47,383 nucleotides of DNA from positions 1 to 47,383 of IMG/VR virus record IMGVR_UViG_3300042556_002127. One strand, 5' to 3'. The translations under genes and the position numbers were made by a program. Numbering within the stretch: the first letter of the stretch is position 1; each line of letters begins with the position of its first letter. The notes below the pieces were generated by a model. It was given only the letters and a program-made list of their open reading frames with translations, ran no database searches and was not told the origin of the DNA. Source of the DNA: a virus. Shown here in pieces: positions 37,225 through 45,691 of this stretch.

Positions 37225-37821
37225 TCAAATCTTCCAGTGCTCGCGCAGGAAGCGCATGACCAAACCGCCTGAGTCCACCTTGCCCGCGCTGAGGTGTGCG
37301 TGCTCGAGGTGCCCGCTAAACGTGCTCTGCACACCCGGCGTCATCACCATCGGCTGAGTACCGGCGCACGCGCGCGGAATGCCGTAGTCGGCGCTGAGCT
37401 GCTCCGCGAGCGCGATGATGGACGCGTACTGCGCGGGCAGGAAATCCAAGCCTGCGACGTGACGCCCGTGCACGCGGCACGCGATAGGCGGGCGAGGCCG
37501 CGCTGGCGACGCAGGCTGCGTGCCTTTCGAGACGACCTCGACGCCGATGGTCCACTCGTTGGCGAGGCCTGCGTGATAGGTGACGGTCGCGACCGGGTCC
37601 GCGCACTGGACGACGCGGCCGTCCGGGTCGATGACGTAGTGAACCGACAACTTGCGATTGCGCAGCGTCGTGCACACGGCCTCCGCAGGACGCTCGCCAG
37701 CGGTCCAGTGCCAGACCACCGCGCGCGGCGGGCGCTTGCGACGGCGGCAGCCCTCGCCGGGAGGCTCCCACCAGCAGCGCGGCGTCAGCGTGCGCCCATC
37801 GATCGGATCGAACGTCGTCAT
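37225..37821 (-). CDS. N-acetylmuramoyl-L-alanine amidase (endolysin)
   Basis: ATG 37821 (GAGGAG about 5 nt upstream, ATGA with the preceding small gene) gives 198 aa. The amidase_2/PGRP pattern is clear: PRAVVWHWTAGERPA (H38), RKLSVHYVIDPDGRVVQ (H61), TYHAGLANEWTIGVEVVSKG (H83), and a C-terminal FSGHLEHAHLSAGKVDSGG. Zinc would be bound by H38 and the C-terminal His. It cleaves peptidoglycan stems for host lysis. No signal peptide is present, so it needs the holin to reach the wall. It sits beside the holin-like, lipoprotein and coiled-coil membrane genes, an accepted lysis module. Confidence 0.9.
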   Translation of the reverse strand: MTTFDPIDGRTLTPRCWWEPPGEGCRRRKRPPRAVVWHWTAGERPAEAVCTTLRNRKLSVHYVIDPDGRVVQCADPVATVTYHAGLANEWTIGVEVVSKGTQPASPARPRPPIACRVHGRHVAGLDFLPAQYASIIALAEQLSADYGIPRACAGTQPMVMTPGVQSTFSGHLEHAHLSAGKVDSGGLVMRFLREHWKI

Positions 37822-37982
37822 CGTCTCCTCGCCTTCTCGTCCAGCCAGCCGGCCACGGCCGTCGCGCGCGACCACACGCGAGACGCGCAGCCGTCGTGCC
37901 CGAGTGTGTATAGCGCGCCGCGCAGCATCAGCGCGTGCTCGAGGACCAGCGTGCTCGCCAGCCTCACCAGCTGCTGCCTCAC
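37818..37982 (-). CDS. Small hydrophobic/basic protein in the lysis module
   Basis: A 54-aa frame from GTG 37982 (GTGA overlap) to TGA 37818 (ATGA with the amidase) encodes MRQQLVRLASTLVLEHALML, then RGALYTLGHDGCASRVWSR. It is helical and mildly hydrophobic at its N-terminus. Tight coupling on both sides supports it. It may be a lysis accessory or holin regulator. Confidence 0.5.
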   Translation of the reverse strand: MRQQLVRLASTLVLEHALMLRGALYTLGHDGCASRVWSRATAVAGWLDEKARRR

Positions 37983-38140
37983 GACGCCGTCCAGAAGCGG
38001 CGCGCCGCGTCCTCAAGCTCGCGCATCAGCTCCTGCTCGCGCGCCCGCGCCACGTCGGCCTTACGTGCCCGCACGAGCGCCACAGCAGCCCGCAGGAGCG
38101 CGTCACGCGCCTCGTCCAGCGTAGGGCGCGGGTCACTCAT
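37979..38140 (-). CDS. Very small helical protein
   Basis: A 53-aa frame from ATG 38140 to TGA 37979 encodes MSDPRPTLDEARDALLRAAV, then a charged helix AREQELMRELEDAARRFW. It overlaps the stop of the upstream gene (38133) and the GTG of the next (37982), so it lies in the same tight lysis cluster. Unknown function. Confidence 0.5.
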   Translation of the reverse strand: MSDPRPTLDEARDALLRAAVALVRARKADVARAREQELMRELEDAARRFWTAS

Positions 38141-38396
38141 CCGACGCGCCAAAGCGGGCTGCTATGCGCGCGGATGCGGCTGCGTCCTGCGCGGCGACGT
38201 CGTCCTCGATGTCCACGACGCGCCGGATAGCGTCGACGATCTGCGTGCGCGTTCGGCCCGTCTGCGAGAGACGAGCGGCGACCCCGAGCGCCGCGTGCAG
38301 GATGGCGGCGACGTCGCGCGGATGACCAGCCGGCAGCGCGAATGTCGCGGACTGCGATACGCTTGACAGCGACGCGAGGATTTCACTCAGCGACAT
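38133..38396 (-). CDS. Small hypothetical protein in the lysis cluster
   Basis: ATG 38396 (GGAGG about 6 nt upstream) gives an 87-aa helical protein beginning MSLSEILASLSSVSQSATFA. It is Ala-rich with a charged second half (IVDAIRRVVDIEDDVAAQDA). Coupled to a lipoprotein-like gene upstream. Unknown function. Confidence 0.5.
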   Translation of the reverse strand: MSLSEILASLSSVSQSATFALPAGHPRDVAAILHAALGVAARLSQTGRTRTQIVDAIRRVVDIEDDVAAQDAAASARIAARFGASDE

Positions 38397-38919
38397 CGGA
38401 GCCTCCTGCAAGCACGGCCATCGAGAGCAGCATCGCCGGTGGCGCGGGCACGTCGAGCGCCAGCGCACGGCCCGTCTCGGCCCATGCCTGCCACGCAACG
38501 ACGACGCGCGCGGCGATGCGCGCCCATCGCGCCGGGTCGTCCACGTCGCCAGCGGCCGCGAGGACGAGCACGTCCACGTACGCGTCGTGCGCGAGGCGCA
38601 GCGCGTCGTATGCGAGCACAGCGGACTCGTAGCGCTCGCGCACGACCTCGACGCCCTGCTCCGCGACCTCGCGCGTCGGCGCGGCATCGATGGCCTCGTG
38701 CAGCGCGCGCTCGCGATGCTCGAGCAGCTCTGCGCCCGCGGCCGTGATCGCCTCGCCAGTCGCGTCAGCGACGCCAGCGTGCACCTGGAGCGCCGACGCA
38801 CCGCAGCCGCCCGACAGGCACGCAGCCAGCGTCAGGCCCGCCATCGCGAGCAGCCACGCGAAGCCCGCGACGATGCCAGCCTTGCGCTGAAACTCAGCGC
38901 TCCGCAGCGTGGCTGTCAT
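38383..38919 (-). CDS. Putative lipoprotein (possible o-spanin or surface protein)
   Basis: The 178-aa protein starts MTATLRSAEFQRKAGIVAGF at ATG 38919 (ATGA overlap). The hydrophobic stretch FAWLLAMAGLTLAACLSGGC contains a lipobox (LTLAAC or LSGGC), so it should be lipidated and anchored in a membrane. The mature part is helical and Ala-rich. It lies between a holin-like gene and the endolysin, where o-spanins occur, but is longer than typical o-spanins. This favours a Gram-negative host. Confidence 0.6.
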   Translation of the reverse strand: MTATLRSAEFQRKAGIVAGFAWLLAMAGLTLAACLSGGCGASALQVHAGVADATGEAITAAGAELLEHRERALHEAIDAAPTREVAEQGVEVVRERYESAVLAYDALRLAHDAYVDVLVLAAAGDVDDPARWARIAARVVVAWQAWAETGRALALDVPAPPAMLLSMAVLAGGSDVAE

Positions 38920-39122
38920 GGCGCGTCCCCGCTCGGCGGCTGACGCCACGACTGGAGCGTCGCGGCGATGGCGACAGCGGCGACGGCGAGCAGCTCGCGC
39001 AGCCACGTCGGAGTCGCCGCGGGCAGCACCGGCAGCACAGCCGCGAGCACCATCGACAGGGTCAGCAGCCAGCCACCGACCATCGGCAGCGTCACGGCAA
39101 TCTTCGGCTTCTTCTTCGTCAT
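38916..39122 (-). CDS. Holin-like small membrane protein
   Basis: This 68-aa protein begins MTKKKPKIAVTLPMVGGWLL. Two hydrophobic segments (about 9-32 and 42-58; LLTLSMVLAAVLPVL and LLAVAAVAIAATL) separated by a short loop, with a charged N-terminus and a basic C-terminal tail (SWRQPPSGDAP), match small class II holins. It is ATGA-coupled to its neighbours. It would form holes that release the endolysin. Confidence 0.65.
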   Translation of the reverse strand: MTKKKPKIAVTLPMVGGWLLTLSMVLAAVLPVLPAATPTWLRELLAVAAVAIAATLQSWRQPPSGDAP

Positions 39123-39469
39123 TCTCCGCTGCCTTTCTGCGCGGCCATCCACGCGGCCACCGTGTTCGCCTGATCACGTTCACGCTCGGCTTGCGCGAGC
39201 TGCTGCTTCAATTCGAAGATGCGTGCGTCGCGCTCAGCCTTCTCGACGGTGAGCTTCGCATACGACTTGGCCTGCGCGGCGATGCGCTCCTCGTACTCGC
39301 GGCGCTCCTCGTCGCAATCCGCGCGCTCACGCACGAGTTCGGCGCGCAAGTAATCGACTTCCTTCGACGCCGATCGCGACTGGCCGTCCAGCCGACGCAC
39401 GAGGCCGCGCACGATGACGAGCGCCGATGGTGTCGCGGCCAATGCTGCGATGAGCTGCCAAACCATCAT
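39119..39469 (-). CDS. Membrane-anchored coiled-coil protein (i-spanin-like)
   Basis: This 116-aa protein (MMVWQLIAALAATPSALVIV) has one N-terminal transmembrane helix followed by a long coiled coil (EVDYLRAELVRERADCDEER; FELKQQLAQAERERDQANTV). That topology matches Rz-type inner-membrane spanins, which join inner and outer membranes during lysis. It sits next to the holin-like and lipoprotein genes. A structural virion role is possible but less likely. Confidence 0.6.
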   Translation of the reverse strand: MMVWQLIAALAATPSALVIVRGLVRRLDGQSRSASKEVDYLRAELVRERADCDEERREYEERIAAQAKSYAKLTVEKAERDARIFELKQQLAQAERERDQANTVAAWMAAQKGSGE

Positions 39470-39484
39470 CGCAACACCTCGTCG

Positions 39485-39886
39485 TCATAGCGCTGCCTGC
39501 ACCGGCACGTCGAGATAGCCCGCCATGCGCGCGTCGAGGACGAGCTCAGGCCCGAGCCACGCAGCACGCACAGCGACGGCCTCTGCGCTGTCGTCGTCGC
39601 GCAGCGCCGAGAAGCTGAACCAGACCGTGGACGCGCTCACAGCCATTGCCGCCAGCGCATCGGGCAACGCGAACACGAAGAACGCCGCAGATGGCCCCGC
39701 CAGAGTCGGCGTCGTCAGCGCGCGAACGTGCGCGAAATCGTCAGGCGCAACGAGACGCCCCTCGTGCCAGACCGTCATCCACGCATCGTCCTCGCGATAG
39801 GTATCCACCCACGGCGCGACAGGCATCGTCACGCCATCGATCACGACGCACTGGCAGACGAAGATGGCGACCTCACGTTGCGGCAT
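39485..39886 (-). CDS. Small hypothetical protein near the tail fibres
   Basis: This 133-aa protein begins MPQREVAIFVCQCVVIDGVT at ATG 39886, overlapping the previous gene by 14 nt. It has a beta-rich composition with mid-protein ATTPTLAGPSAAFFVFALPD-like segments and ends MAGYLDVPVQAAL. No motif recognised. Because it follows the receptor-binding candidate it may be a fibre chaperone or accessory protein. Confidence 0.5.
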   Translation of the reverse strand: MPQREVAIFVCQCVVIDGVTMPVAPWVDTYREDDAWMTVWHEGRLVAPDDFAHVRALTTPTLAGPSAAFFVFALPDALAAMAVSASTVWFSFSALRDDDSAEAVAVRAAWLGPELVLDARMAGYLDVPVQAAL

Positions 39887-41006
39887 AGGGCTCCCCGATG
39901 CGCGCAAAGAGCGGGCGCGCGCCGCTGAAATTGGAGCCAACGCGAAGGTGCGCCGTACCAAATGCAGCATCGACGCCGACAGCGCCGGTGCCGTTGCCAG
40001 CAGTCGCGCCGCTGACCGTCAGCGTGAATGCGCCGCAATCAGGCGTGATCGTCATCGCTTGATTCCGCGAGAACGACAGCCCAGTGCGCGTGTACGCGAC
40101 GGCCGCGTTGTTCAAGGCTTGAAACGCGTTGGTGAAGACATTGATGACGTCATCTTCGGTACTGCTAAACGCGAATGGCGCGCCGCGCGCGCCGACAGTA
40201 TCCGCAGTCCCGTACAGCGGCCGACAAGCGAACGACCACTTGCCCGTCGCCATGCGCGACGGCGCTGAGCCGTACGTCAGAACGTCGAGCGCGCGCGTCG
40301 CAGACGTTGCCGTCGTGCGGATATAGCTTGTCGGAGCAGTGAGCGCGGCCGTGCTCTTGACGTCGAATCCCCACACCTCAACGCTCTGCGCGGTGCCCGC
40401 CGTGCCGTTGATGATGCCGACCTCTGGCGTAGTCGCGCCAGTGCCCCACGACACTGCGTACTCAATGCGCGTCCACGTAGTGGAGATCGCTTGATCGGCT
40501 GACGTCGTGGCGACGCCAGCGCGATCGACGACTCGCAATCGAATGTTGCCGCTGCCGCTTGTGCGACGCGCGAATACCGTCGCGAGATACGTCGTCGCGT
40601 CGGCCGTGCCGGTCACCTGCTGCATCACCATATCCGACGCCGACGCGGTAAACGCAACGGTGCAGCAGTCAGCTTCGCCATCAGGCGCAGTCGCCGTGGT
40701 GCCGCTGATGGTTGCGCCGGTCTTCACCCACGCCGCTTGATTCAGGTCTTCGCTGTACGGGCAGAGATTCGACTGCGAGCCCTCGAAGAGCGCGAGGCTC
40801 GTGCCATCGATTGCGTCGTATCGGAGTACGTTGCTAGCAGCCCACGAGATGAACGTCGAGCCAGCGCCGCCGGGTGCTGCCGTGTAGAAACTGGCCTCGC
40901 TCGAGCGCGTGAAAGTGCCTGCGCCGAACGACACGAGCGGCTGATCGCCACCCCGATACACGACGCCGCGACGGCCTCCGCGCGCGCCAGCGAGACGACG
41001 CGTCAT
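39873..41006 (-). CDS. Candidate receptor-binding/LamG-like tail protein
   Basis: This 377-aa protein (start MTRRLAGARGGRRGVVYRGG) is dominated by a beta-sandwich-like middle: TFTRSSEASFYTAAPGGAGS, NLCPYSEDLNQAAWVKTGAT and a carbohydrate-binding-like C-terminal ALTAPTSYIRTTATSATRAL. Such LamG/concanavalin-like modules are common in phage tail-tip or fibre proteins that bind the host surface. It lies distal to the tail-tip genes. It may set host range (inference). Confidence 0.6.
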   Translation of the reverse strand: MTRRLAGARGGRRGVVYRGGDQPLVSFGAGTFTRSSEASFYTAAPGGAGSTFISWAASNVLRYDAIDGTSLALFEGSQSNLCPYSEDLNQAAWVKTGATISGTTATAPDGEADCCTVAFTASASDMVMQQVTGTADATTYLATVFARRTSGSGNIRLRVVDRAGVATTSADQAISTTWTRIEYAVSWGTGATTPEVGIINGTAGTAQSVEVWGFDVKSTAALTAPTSYIRTTATSATRALDVLTYGSAPSRMATGKWSFACRPLYGTADTVGARGAPFAFSSTEDDVINVFTNAFQALNNAAVAYTRTGLSFSRNQAMTITPDCGAFTLTVSGATAGNGTGAVGVDAAFGTAHLRVGSNFSGARPLFARIGEPYAAT

Positions 41007-41007
41007 T

Positions 41008-41376
41008 TCAGAGGACTCCCGGTCCGTTGGACCGATACCATTTCAGCGTCCCGCCCGGAGTCGAGATGGCGCGGAAGTAGCGCTGCTGCGGCGTCACGCG
41101 AAATGGCACTTGCACGCTCGCAGGGAACGGCCCGAAACACGTCGCGGTGCTGACGACCGGCGTGGTGATGGTCGACGTGCCGTCCTTTGAAAACACGATG
41201 AAAAACTCGGCCGTCGAGCAGAACGTCACGAACTGCGGCCCAAGCGCGTTCGTCGCGCCAGTGACGCCGGTGTCTTGCGCGGCCGTCGCCGTCGCAGCGG
41301 TCATCGTGACCTGCGAAATCGCATCCTGTTCAGGCGGCAGGATATCGGCGTCCTCACGAAGAATCGTCTCGCTCAT
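41008..41376 (-). CDS. Small tail-associated protein
   Basis: This 122-aa protein (MSETILREDADILPPEQDAI) has a short acidic N-terminus and a compact beta-rich remainder (FITFCSTAEFFIVFSKDGTS-like, then PGGTLKWYRSNGPGVL). It resembles small trimerising or capping tail proteins encoded before receptor-binding proteins. It is one base from the next gene. Function inferred from position and size. Confidence 0.5.
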   Translation of the reverse strand: MSETILREDADILPPEQDAISQVTMTAATATAAQDTGVTGATNALGPQFVTFCSTAEFFIVFSKDGTSTITTPVVSTATCFGPFPASVQVPFRVTPQQRYFRAISTPGGTLKWYRSNGPGVL

Positions 41377-41402
41377 GGTCTATCTCCTCGCGCGCGTGGC
41401 GC

Positions 41403-42413
41403 TCAATACTCGACGGCCGCGATGGTCGCGACGTAGAAAGTGCCAGCGCCTGCGCTGCGCCGAAACTGAATCGACAGCACCTTCGCTGCTACTGTCAGCA
41501 GCGCGCCATCAGGCCAGCCAGACGCTTCGGTGAGGTCTTCGCACAGAATGTCCGCAGGGAAGTCGACGGTCACCCACGACCAGCCAGTGCCGGGTGTCGT
41601 CGCGGTGATCGTCACGTTGTTGCCGGTCGCGCTGTTGGTGATATCGATCTCGCCGCTCGTCGTGCCATTGCTGGCGCTGACGTAGGCCGCAAATCGTACG
41701 TTGCCCGTGGTGTCGCTGGGCAGCAGCTTCCGCGCGAGAATCGGAACCTCTACCAGCAGGTCCACCAGCGTGCCGCTCGTCGTCGACCACGCGTCAGTCG
41801 TCGTGCGAGGCCGTGCGATGTTGAGATACTGCCGCCGCTGCGGACTCGTGAGCGCGAGCGCGATGCCGCCCACGGACGAATAATCGCGCGCCTCGATGGG
41901 CTCGCGCACCGACAGCGTTGTGAGCTCCACGCCGAGGTCTGCCGCGTCACCGTCGAGCGTAATGCGCGGAGCCTCAAAGCACGTCACGCCAAGGACGGTG
42001 ACCGTCGCGCTCGAGGCCGCGTTGGTCAGCGTGAAGTTGATGGTTTGCAGCGCGGCACTCTTTGCGCTCAAATCTTCCTGATACACGAGCAGCGTGCCCG
42101 AGTCCGCGATGATGTAGTTCTGCGTGGCGCTCGATGTGTCCTTGAACTCGAGCGCTGCATTGCCGCTCAGCCACAAGTGCCATGTGCGGCGCACCGCGCG
42201 CCCCGGTGGCGTGACGCGGAAATACCACGTCGCGGCCGAACCTGCGGTGAGCGCAAAGTTTGGCGCGAACGCAGGCACCAACACCTCGCCGTTGCCGCCG
42301 CACCAGTTTGCCAGCTCGCCCGCGTCAAGCCACGTCCGCGCGCGTACGGCCTGCCCCGTGACGACGTCGGCTTCTGCGATGATGGTGCGCGTTGCCGGAA
42401 CTGTCGCGGTCAT
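41403..42413 (-). CDS. Tail-tip/fibre-module protein
   Basis: This 336-aa beta-rich protein (MTATVPATRTIIAEADVVTG) has long Thr/Ser/Ala strands, RVTPPGRAVRRTWHLWLSGN, VPILARKLLPSDTTGNVRFA and a C-terminal RRSAGAGTFYVATIAAVEY. It overlaps the gene before it by four bases and probably forms part of the distal tail or a fibre. No motif identifies a specific function. Confidence 0.55.
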   Translation of the reverse strand: MTATVPATRTIIAEADVVTGQAVRARTWLDAGELANWCGGNGEVLVPAFAPNFALTAGSAATWYFRVTPPGRAVRRTWHLWLSGNAALEFKDTSSATQNYIIADSGTLLVYQEDLSAKSAALQTINFTLTNAASSATVTVLGVTCFEAPRITLDGDAADLGVELTTLSVREPIEARDYSSVGGIALALTSPQRRQYLNIARPRTTTDAWSTTSGTLVDLLVEVPILARKLLPSDTTGNVRFAAYVSASNGTTSGEIDITNSATGNNVTITATTPGTGWSWVTVDFPADILCEDLTEASGWPDGALLTVAAKVLSIQFRRSAGAGTFYVATIAAVEY

Positions 42414-43021
42414 AGCGCCACCTGCTCTGCGGCGTATGCCTGCGTGGCGTAAACCGTCGACGTCGACGCAGCTTTCGCCCAGACCTCGACGGTCACGAGC
42501 ACCGCAGCGACGCTCGACGGCGACGTGCCTGAGAGCCCATTCACGATTGCGTAGTTCACGAACTCCGCGTCGAGCGTGACGTAGCCGTCAATGCGCCAGA
42601 GGTTGGTCGCGTTGTTGAAGGCCGCAGTTTCAAGCACGTTTGCTGGCGCGGTCGTGAGTCCCATCTGCTCGTTGGCAGTGCCCGCGACGCACACGCCAAT
42701 GCGTAGGTACGCGCTCGCGGTCGATCGGCCGCCGACAGCAAGGCGCACGGTGTACGGTCTGCCATCAGCGCCGACGAGCAACGGAAACGGCCCGAAGCTC
42801 ACGAGCCGCCCCCAGACGCTTGAGCCCTTGCTGTTGCCGATGCCGCCAGTGGTCGTGCTTTCAGCGGCCCAGCAGACCAGCGTGCGCGAGCGCTCGTCGG
42901 CGATGTGGTTCCAGTTGTTGCTGATGCTGCGCCACGTCGACGTGCGGACGGGCTGCTCCTCGTAGTCCGCAAGCGTCGTCGCGATGCCGCGAATCAAACC
43001 GCCTTGTGCGCTGGTGCTCAT
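42410..43021 (-). CDS. Tail-tip-associated hypothetical protein
   Basis: This 203-aa protein (MSTSAQGGLIRGIATTLADY) is beta-rich with FPLLVGADGRPYTVRLAVGG and a C-terminal KAASTSTVYATQAYAAEQVAL. It shares composition with the preceding and following tail-tip proteins, suggesting related folds or module duplication. It follows the large tail-tip gene. Unknown specific role. Confidence 0.55.
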   Translation of the reverse strand: MSTSAQGGLIRGIATTLADYEEQPVRTSTWRSISNNWNHIADERSRTLVCWAAESTTTGGIGNSKGSSVWGRLVSFGPFPLLVGADGRPYTVRLAVGGRSTASAYLRIGVCVAGTANEQMGLTTAPANVLETAAFNNATNLWRIDGYVTLDAEFVNYAIVNGLSGTSPSSVAAVLVTVEVWAKAASTSTVYATQAYAAEQVAL

Positions 43022-43027
43022 GGCCCC

Positions 43028-45691
43028 TCAGCTCGCGAACTGCCGCGGCGGTGCGTTGCCCGACGCGAATGGGATGTTGTTGTCTGGCGCGCCGACAGCG
43101 ATGAACGCGTAACGCTCCTGCGATGTCTGCACGACGCTGGCGGCTTCATATTCGAGCGTGCGCGTGCCGGTAGGAATAGTGCCTGCCGTGAGCGTGGCGC
43201 GCACCGTTCGCGTCGACACGGTCACGGTCGTCACGGTGAGTTCTGCGGCGCTCGGCGTCGCATTGTCGTACGTCGCGATGAGCACGCGGTCGCCGGTCTG
43301 CCACGCGCCAGTCGCTGCGTATCCGGCAGGCTGCGACAAGTCGAGCACGATATCGTACGTGCTGCCGCTGACGAGCGTCACGGTGTCGATGAGCGACGAT
43401 GGTGCATAGCCTGCAATGCGCACCTGTGTCGTCAGCACCGTCAGCTCCACGACGGCATCAAGCGGCTTGACCTTGCGCCCAATGACGACGCCGCTTGCCG
43501 CGACGATGCCGCGACCGCCAGCGTCGACGTCAGGGAGCTGCGCGATGGTGACGCTGACCTGCGAGCCAATGACGGCGTCGATCGCACTGAGCGTGCACGC
43601 GACGGTGATCGTCGCATACGCGGCACCCAGCACTCCGAGCCACGTCTGCGCCATCGCCAGGACTTCGGAGTACGGGATATCCGCGTCACCGGCCCACGTT
43701 GAGCGCGGTTCGATCTTCATCATCGTGGGCAGCGGGTTCCGCGAAAGCGCCGCCGCGTCGCGCACCACGAACGTCCTGCCGACGTGCTTGCTTGTCAGCG
43801 GGTCAAAACCAGTCTTGAGCTGCACCGTGTTGACAAGCCCAAATGCATTAGGCTCCCAGCCCGGCATCTGCGCGCCCGAAAGGTTGTTGCTGGCGTCGAT
43901 GCTGTAGCTGGTAGCCTCAGTCGCCGCACCTGCGCGAAACTCGCGGAACGCCAGACGCCCGTCCGTTGTCACGTACGGCACAAGCCCGTAGAGCTTGCAC
44001 TCGTCCTCGATCATCTTCGCGAGGCTGACGTCGGATGCGCCTGCGTACGTGCGCGCGCGCAGCCAGTCGCGGCCCAGCGAGACGGCGTCGACCGTCGTGG
44101 TGATCGCGCTCGTGTCGACGTGCTCCGTCGTCACCAGCGGCATACGGCCCGATGGTGCGTACGTGGGGGAGTCCGCGGTCAGCGCGATGAGGAAGTCCGC
44201 AAAGCTACCCTCAGCAGCATACGTGCGCGAGCTCGTGACGGTCGGCACCGACGTGCCAGTGTAGTAGCGATCAAGCGCTGTCGGCATCAGGCCGGGAATG
44301 CGCCGCACGCGCAGCGTCGCCTTGCGCGTCGTGGAGTCCCACGAGAGCACGTCGTATTGGCGCGTGAGCGCGTCCTTGCCGTCGAACGCGGGCCACTCGA
44401 GCGAGACGCTGTCGCCGGTCGCGAGCGTGATGCTGCCGCCGATGTAAATGGTCTGCGTGCTGATAGCGGCGCTGAGGTAGCCGACGAAGCCGCGAGGCAC
44501 GGTGCCTGCGCCCTCGATGCGGTCAAACGAGTAAGGCTCGTAGGATTCGCTTGAGGACACCGAGAACACGCGCACGCCATCGCCTTGGCGCACCATCGGC
44601 AGCCCAGCCGAGTAAACCGGATCGATGCGTGAAGAGCTTTCGTTTAGCGTGTCGACGTTGCACCAGCGGTGCGAGCTTGACGGCGTCGAGTAAAGGAACC
44701 GCCAAGCGCTCGTCGTCGTCGGCGTTGGCACCAGCGACGGCCGCTGGCCTGACGTGCGATTGAGCGCGTGCGTGCCCCAGGTGCTTGAGGCCGTGCGAAT
44801 CAGCGCCTCAAGCGCCGCGCAAAACTCCTCTTGCGTTTCGTAGTAGCCCTCGAGGTCTGCGCCGCCGACAGTCGCTGTGTGCGCGACTGCGCTGTCGATG
44901 TCAGCGCCCGATAGGATGCTGATCTGAAACAACGGCGCGGTGCGCGCGTTGTAATTGATGCCGCGCAGCGTCGAGGGCTCCGCAAGGTCAGCGCTCAGCG
45001 TTTGATTGAGTACGCTCGCGATGCTGTCGAGCTGCACCTCCCACGTCGTCAGGTCGCGCAGCTTCGGCTGCGCAGCGACGATGCCGCGCCATACCAGCGT
45101 GCCGTCGCCTGTCTCGCCGTCGCCGTACGCCCAGAGGTACGCGATGCTGCCCTCAATGCTTGGCCGCCCGTTGGCGAGGCCCGACTCCTCGAAGGTAACC
45201 TCCGGGCGCGTCAGGCCCAGCGTCGTGTCGACCGTGTGCGCCGTCGCGATAGTGTCGCGATAATTGCGCGTCACTGTCGGCGCGGCAGTGCCACCGCCCG
45301 ACGTGATCTTCATGCACTCGTTGCCGAGGAAAAAGATATCGCCGTTCGCGGTGTTCGTGCTGGTCAGCGGGATAGACACCGCCGTCGCGCTCACCGACGA
45401 CGAGAGGTAATTGATTCGCGTCGGCTGCCTTGAGAACGAGTCGCCCGTGCGGTTTGAGCCGTCGTCGATGATGCGCGCAGTGAATCCGCTCGCGCGTAGC
45501 TTGACGGCCGCAGGGTCCAGCGACTCGCCCCACTGGACGCTGCGCGCCTCAAGGCCACCGATGCGCTCGCGGTCCTCCGTGCCTGCGCCAATGAGCGACG
45601 ATGACGACACGAACTCAAGCGGGTGCCCCGCGATGACGAGGCGATACGCGATAGCGCCCGAGCCGCGCGCGATGACGTCAGACCAGCTCAC
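43028..45691 (-). CDS. Large tail-tip (baseplate-hub-like) protein
   Basis: This 887-aa protein (MSWSDVIARGSGAIAYRLVI) is the largest gene. It follows the distal tail protein and tape measure, where siphophages encode the tail-tip hub/tail-associated protein. Segments: an N-terminal beta domain with AGTEDRERIGGLEARSVQWG, a Tyr/Ser-rich middle (SSSHRWCNVDTLNESSSRI), a helical strip (MIEDECKLYGLVPYVTTDGR) and a C-terminal beta domain. I see no lysozyme or peptidase motif. It overlaps the preceding gene by four bases. Role by size and order. Confidence 0.65.
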   Translation of the reverse strand: MSWSDVIARGSGAIAYRLVIAGHPLEFVSSSSLIGAGTEDRERIGGLEARSVQWGESLDPAAVKLRASGFTARIIDDGSNRTGDSFSRQPTRINYLSSSVSATAVSIPLTSTNTANGDIFFLGNECMKITSGGGTAAPTVTRNYRDTIATAHTVDTTLGLTRPEVTFEESGLANGRPSIEGSIAYLWAYGDGETGDGTLVWRGIVAAQPKLRDLTTWEVQLDSIASVLNQTLSADLAEPSTLRGINYNARTAPLFQISILSGADIDSAVAHTATVGGADLEGYYETQEEFCAALEALIRTASSTWGTHALNRTSGQRPSLVPTPTTTSAWRFLYSTPSSSHRWCNVDTLNESSSRIDPVYSAGLPMVRQGDGVRVFSVSSSESYEPYSFDRIEGAGTVPRGFVGYLSAAISTQTIYIGGSITLATGDSVSLEWPAFDGKDALTRQYDVLSWDSTTRKATLRVRRIPGLMPTALDRYYTGTSVPTVTSSRTYAAEGSFADFLIALTADSPTYAPSGRMPLVTTEHVDTSAITTTVDAVSLGRDWLRARTYAGASDVSLAKMIEDECKLYGLVPYVTTDGRLAFREFRAGAATEATSYSIDASNNLSGAQMPGWEPNAFGLVNTVQLKTGFDPLTSKHVGRTFVVRDAAALSRNPLPTMMKIEPRSTWAGDADIPYSEVLAMAQTWLGVLGAAYATITVACTLSAIDAVIGSQVSVTIAQLPDVDAGGRGIVAASGVVIGRKVKPLDAVVELTVLTTQVRIAGYAPSSLIDTVTLVSGSTYDIVLDLSQPAGYAATGAWQTGDRVLIATYDNATPSAAELTVTTVTVSTRTVRATLTAGTIPTGTRTLEYEAASVVQTSQERYAFIAVGAPDNNIPFASGNAPPRQFAS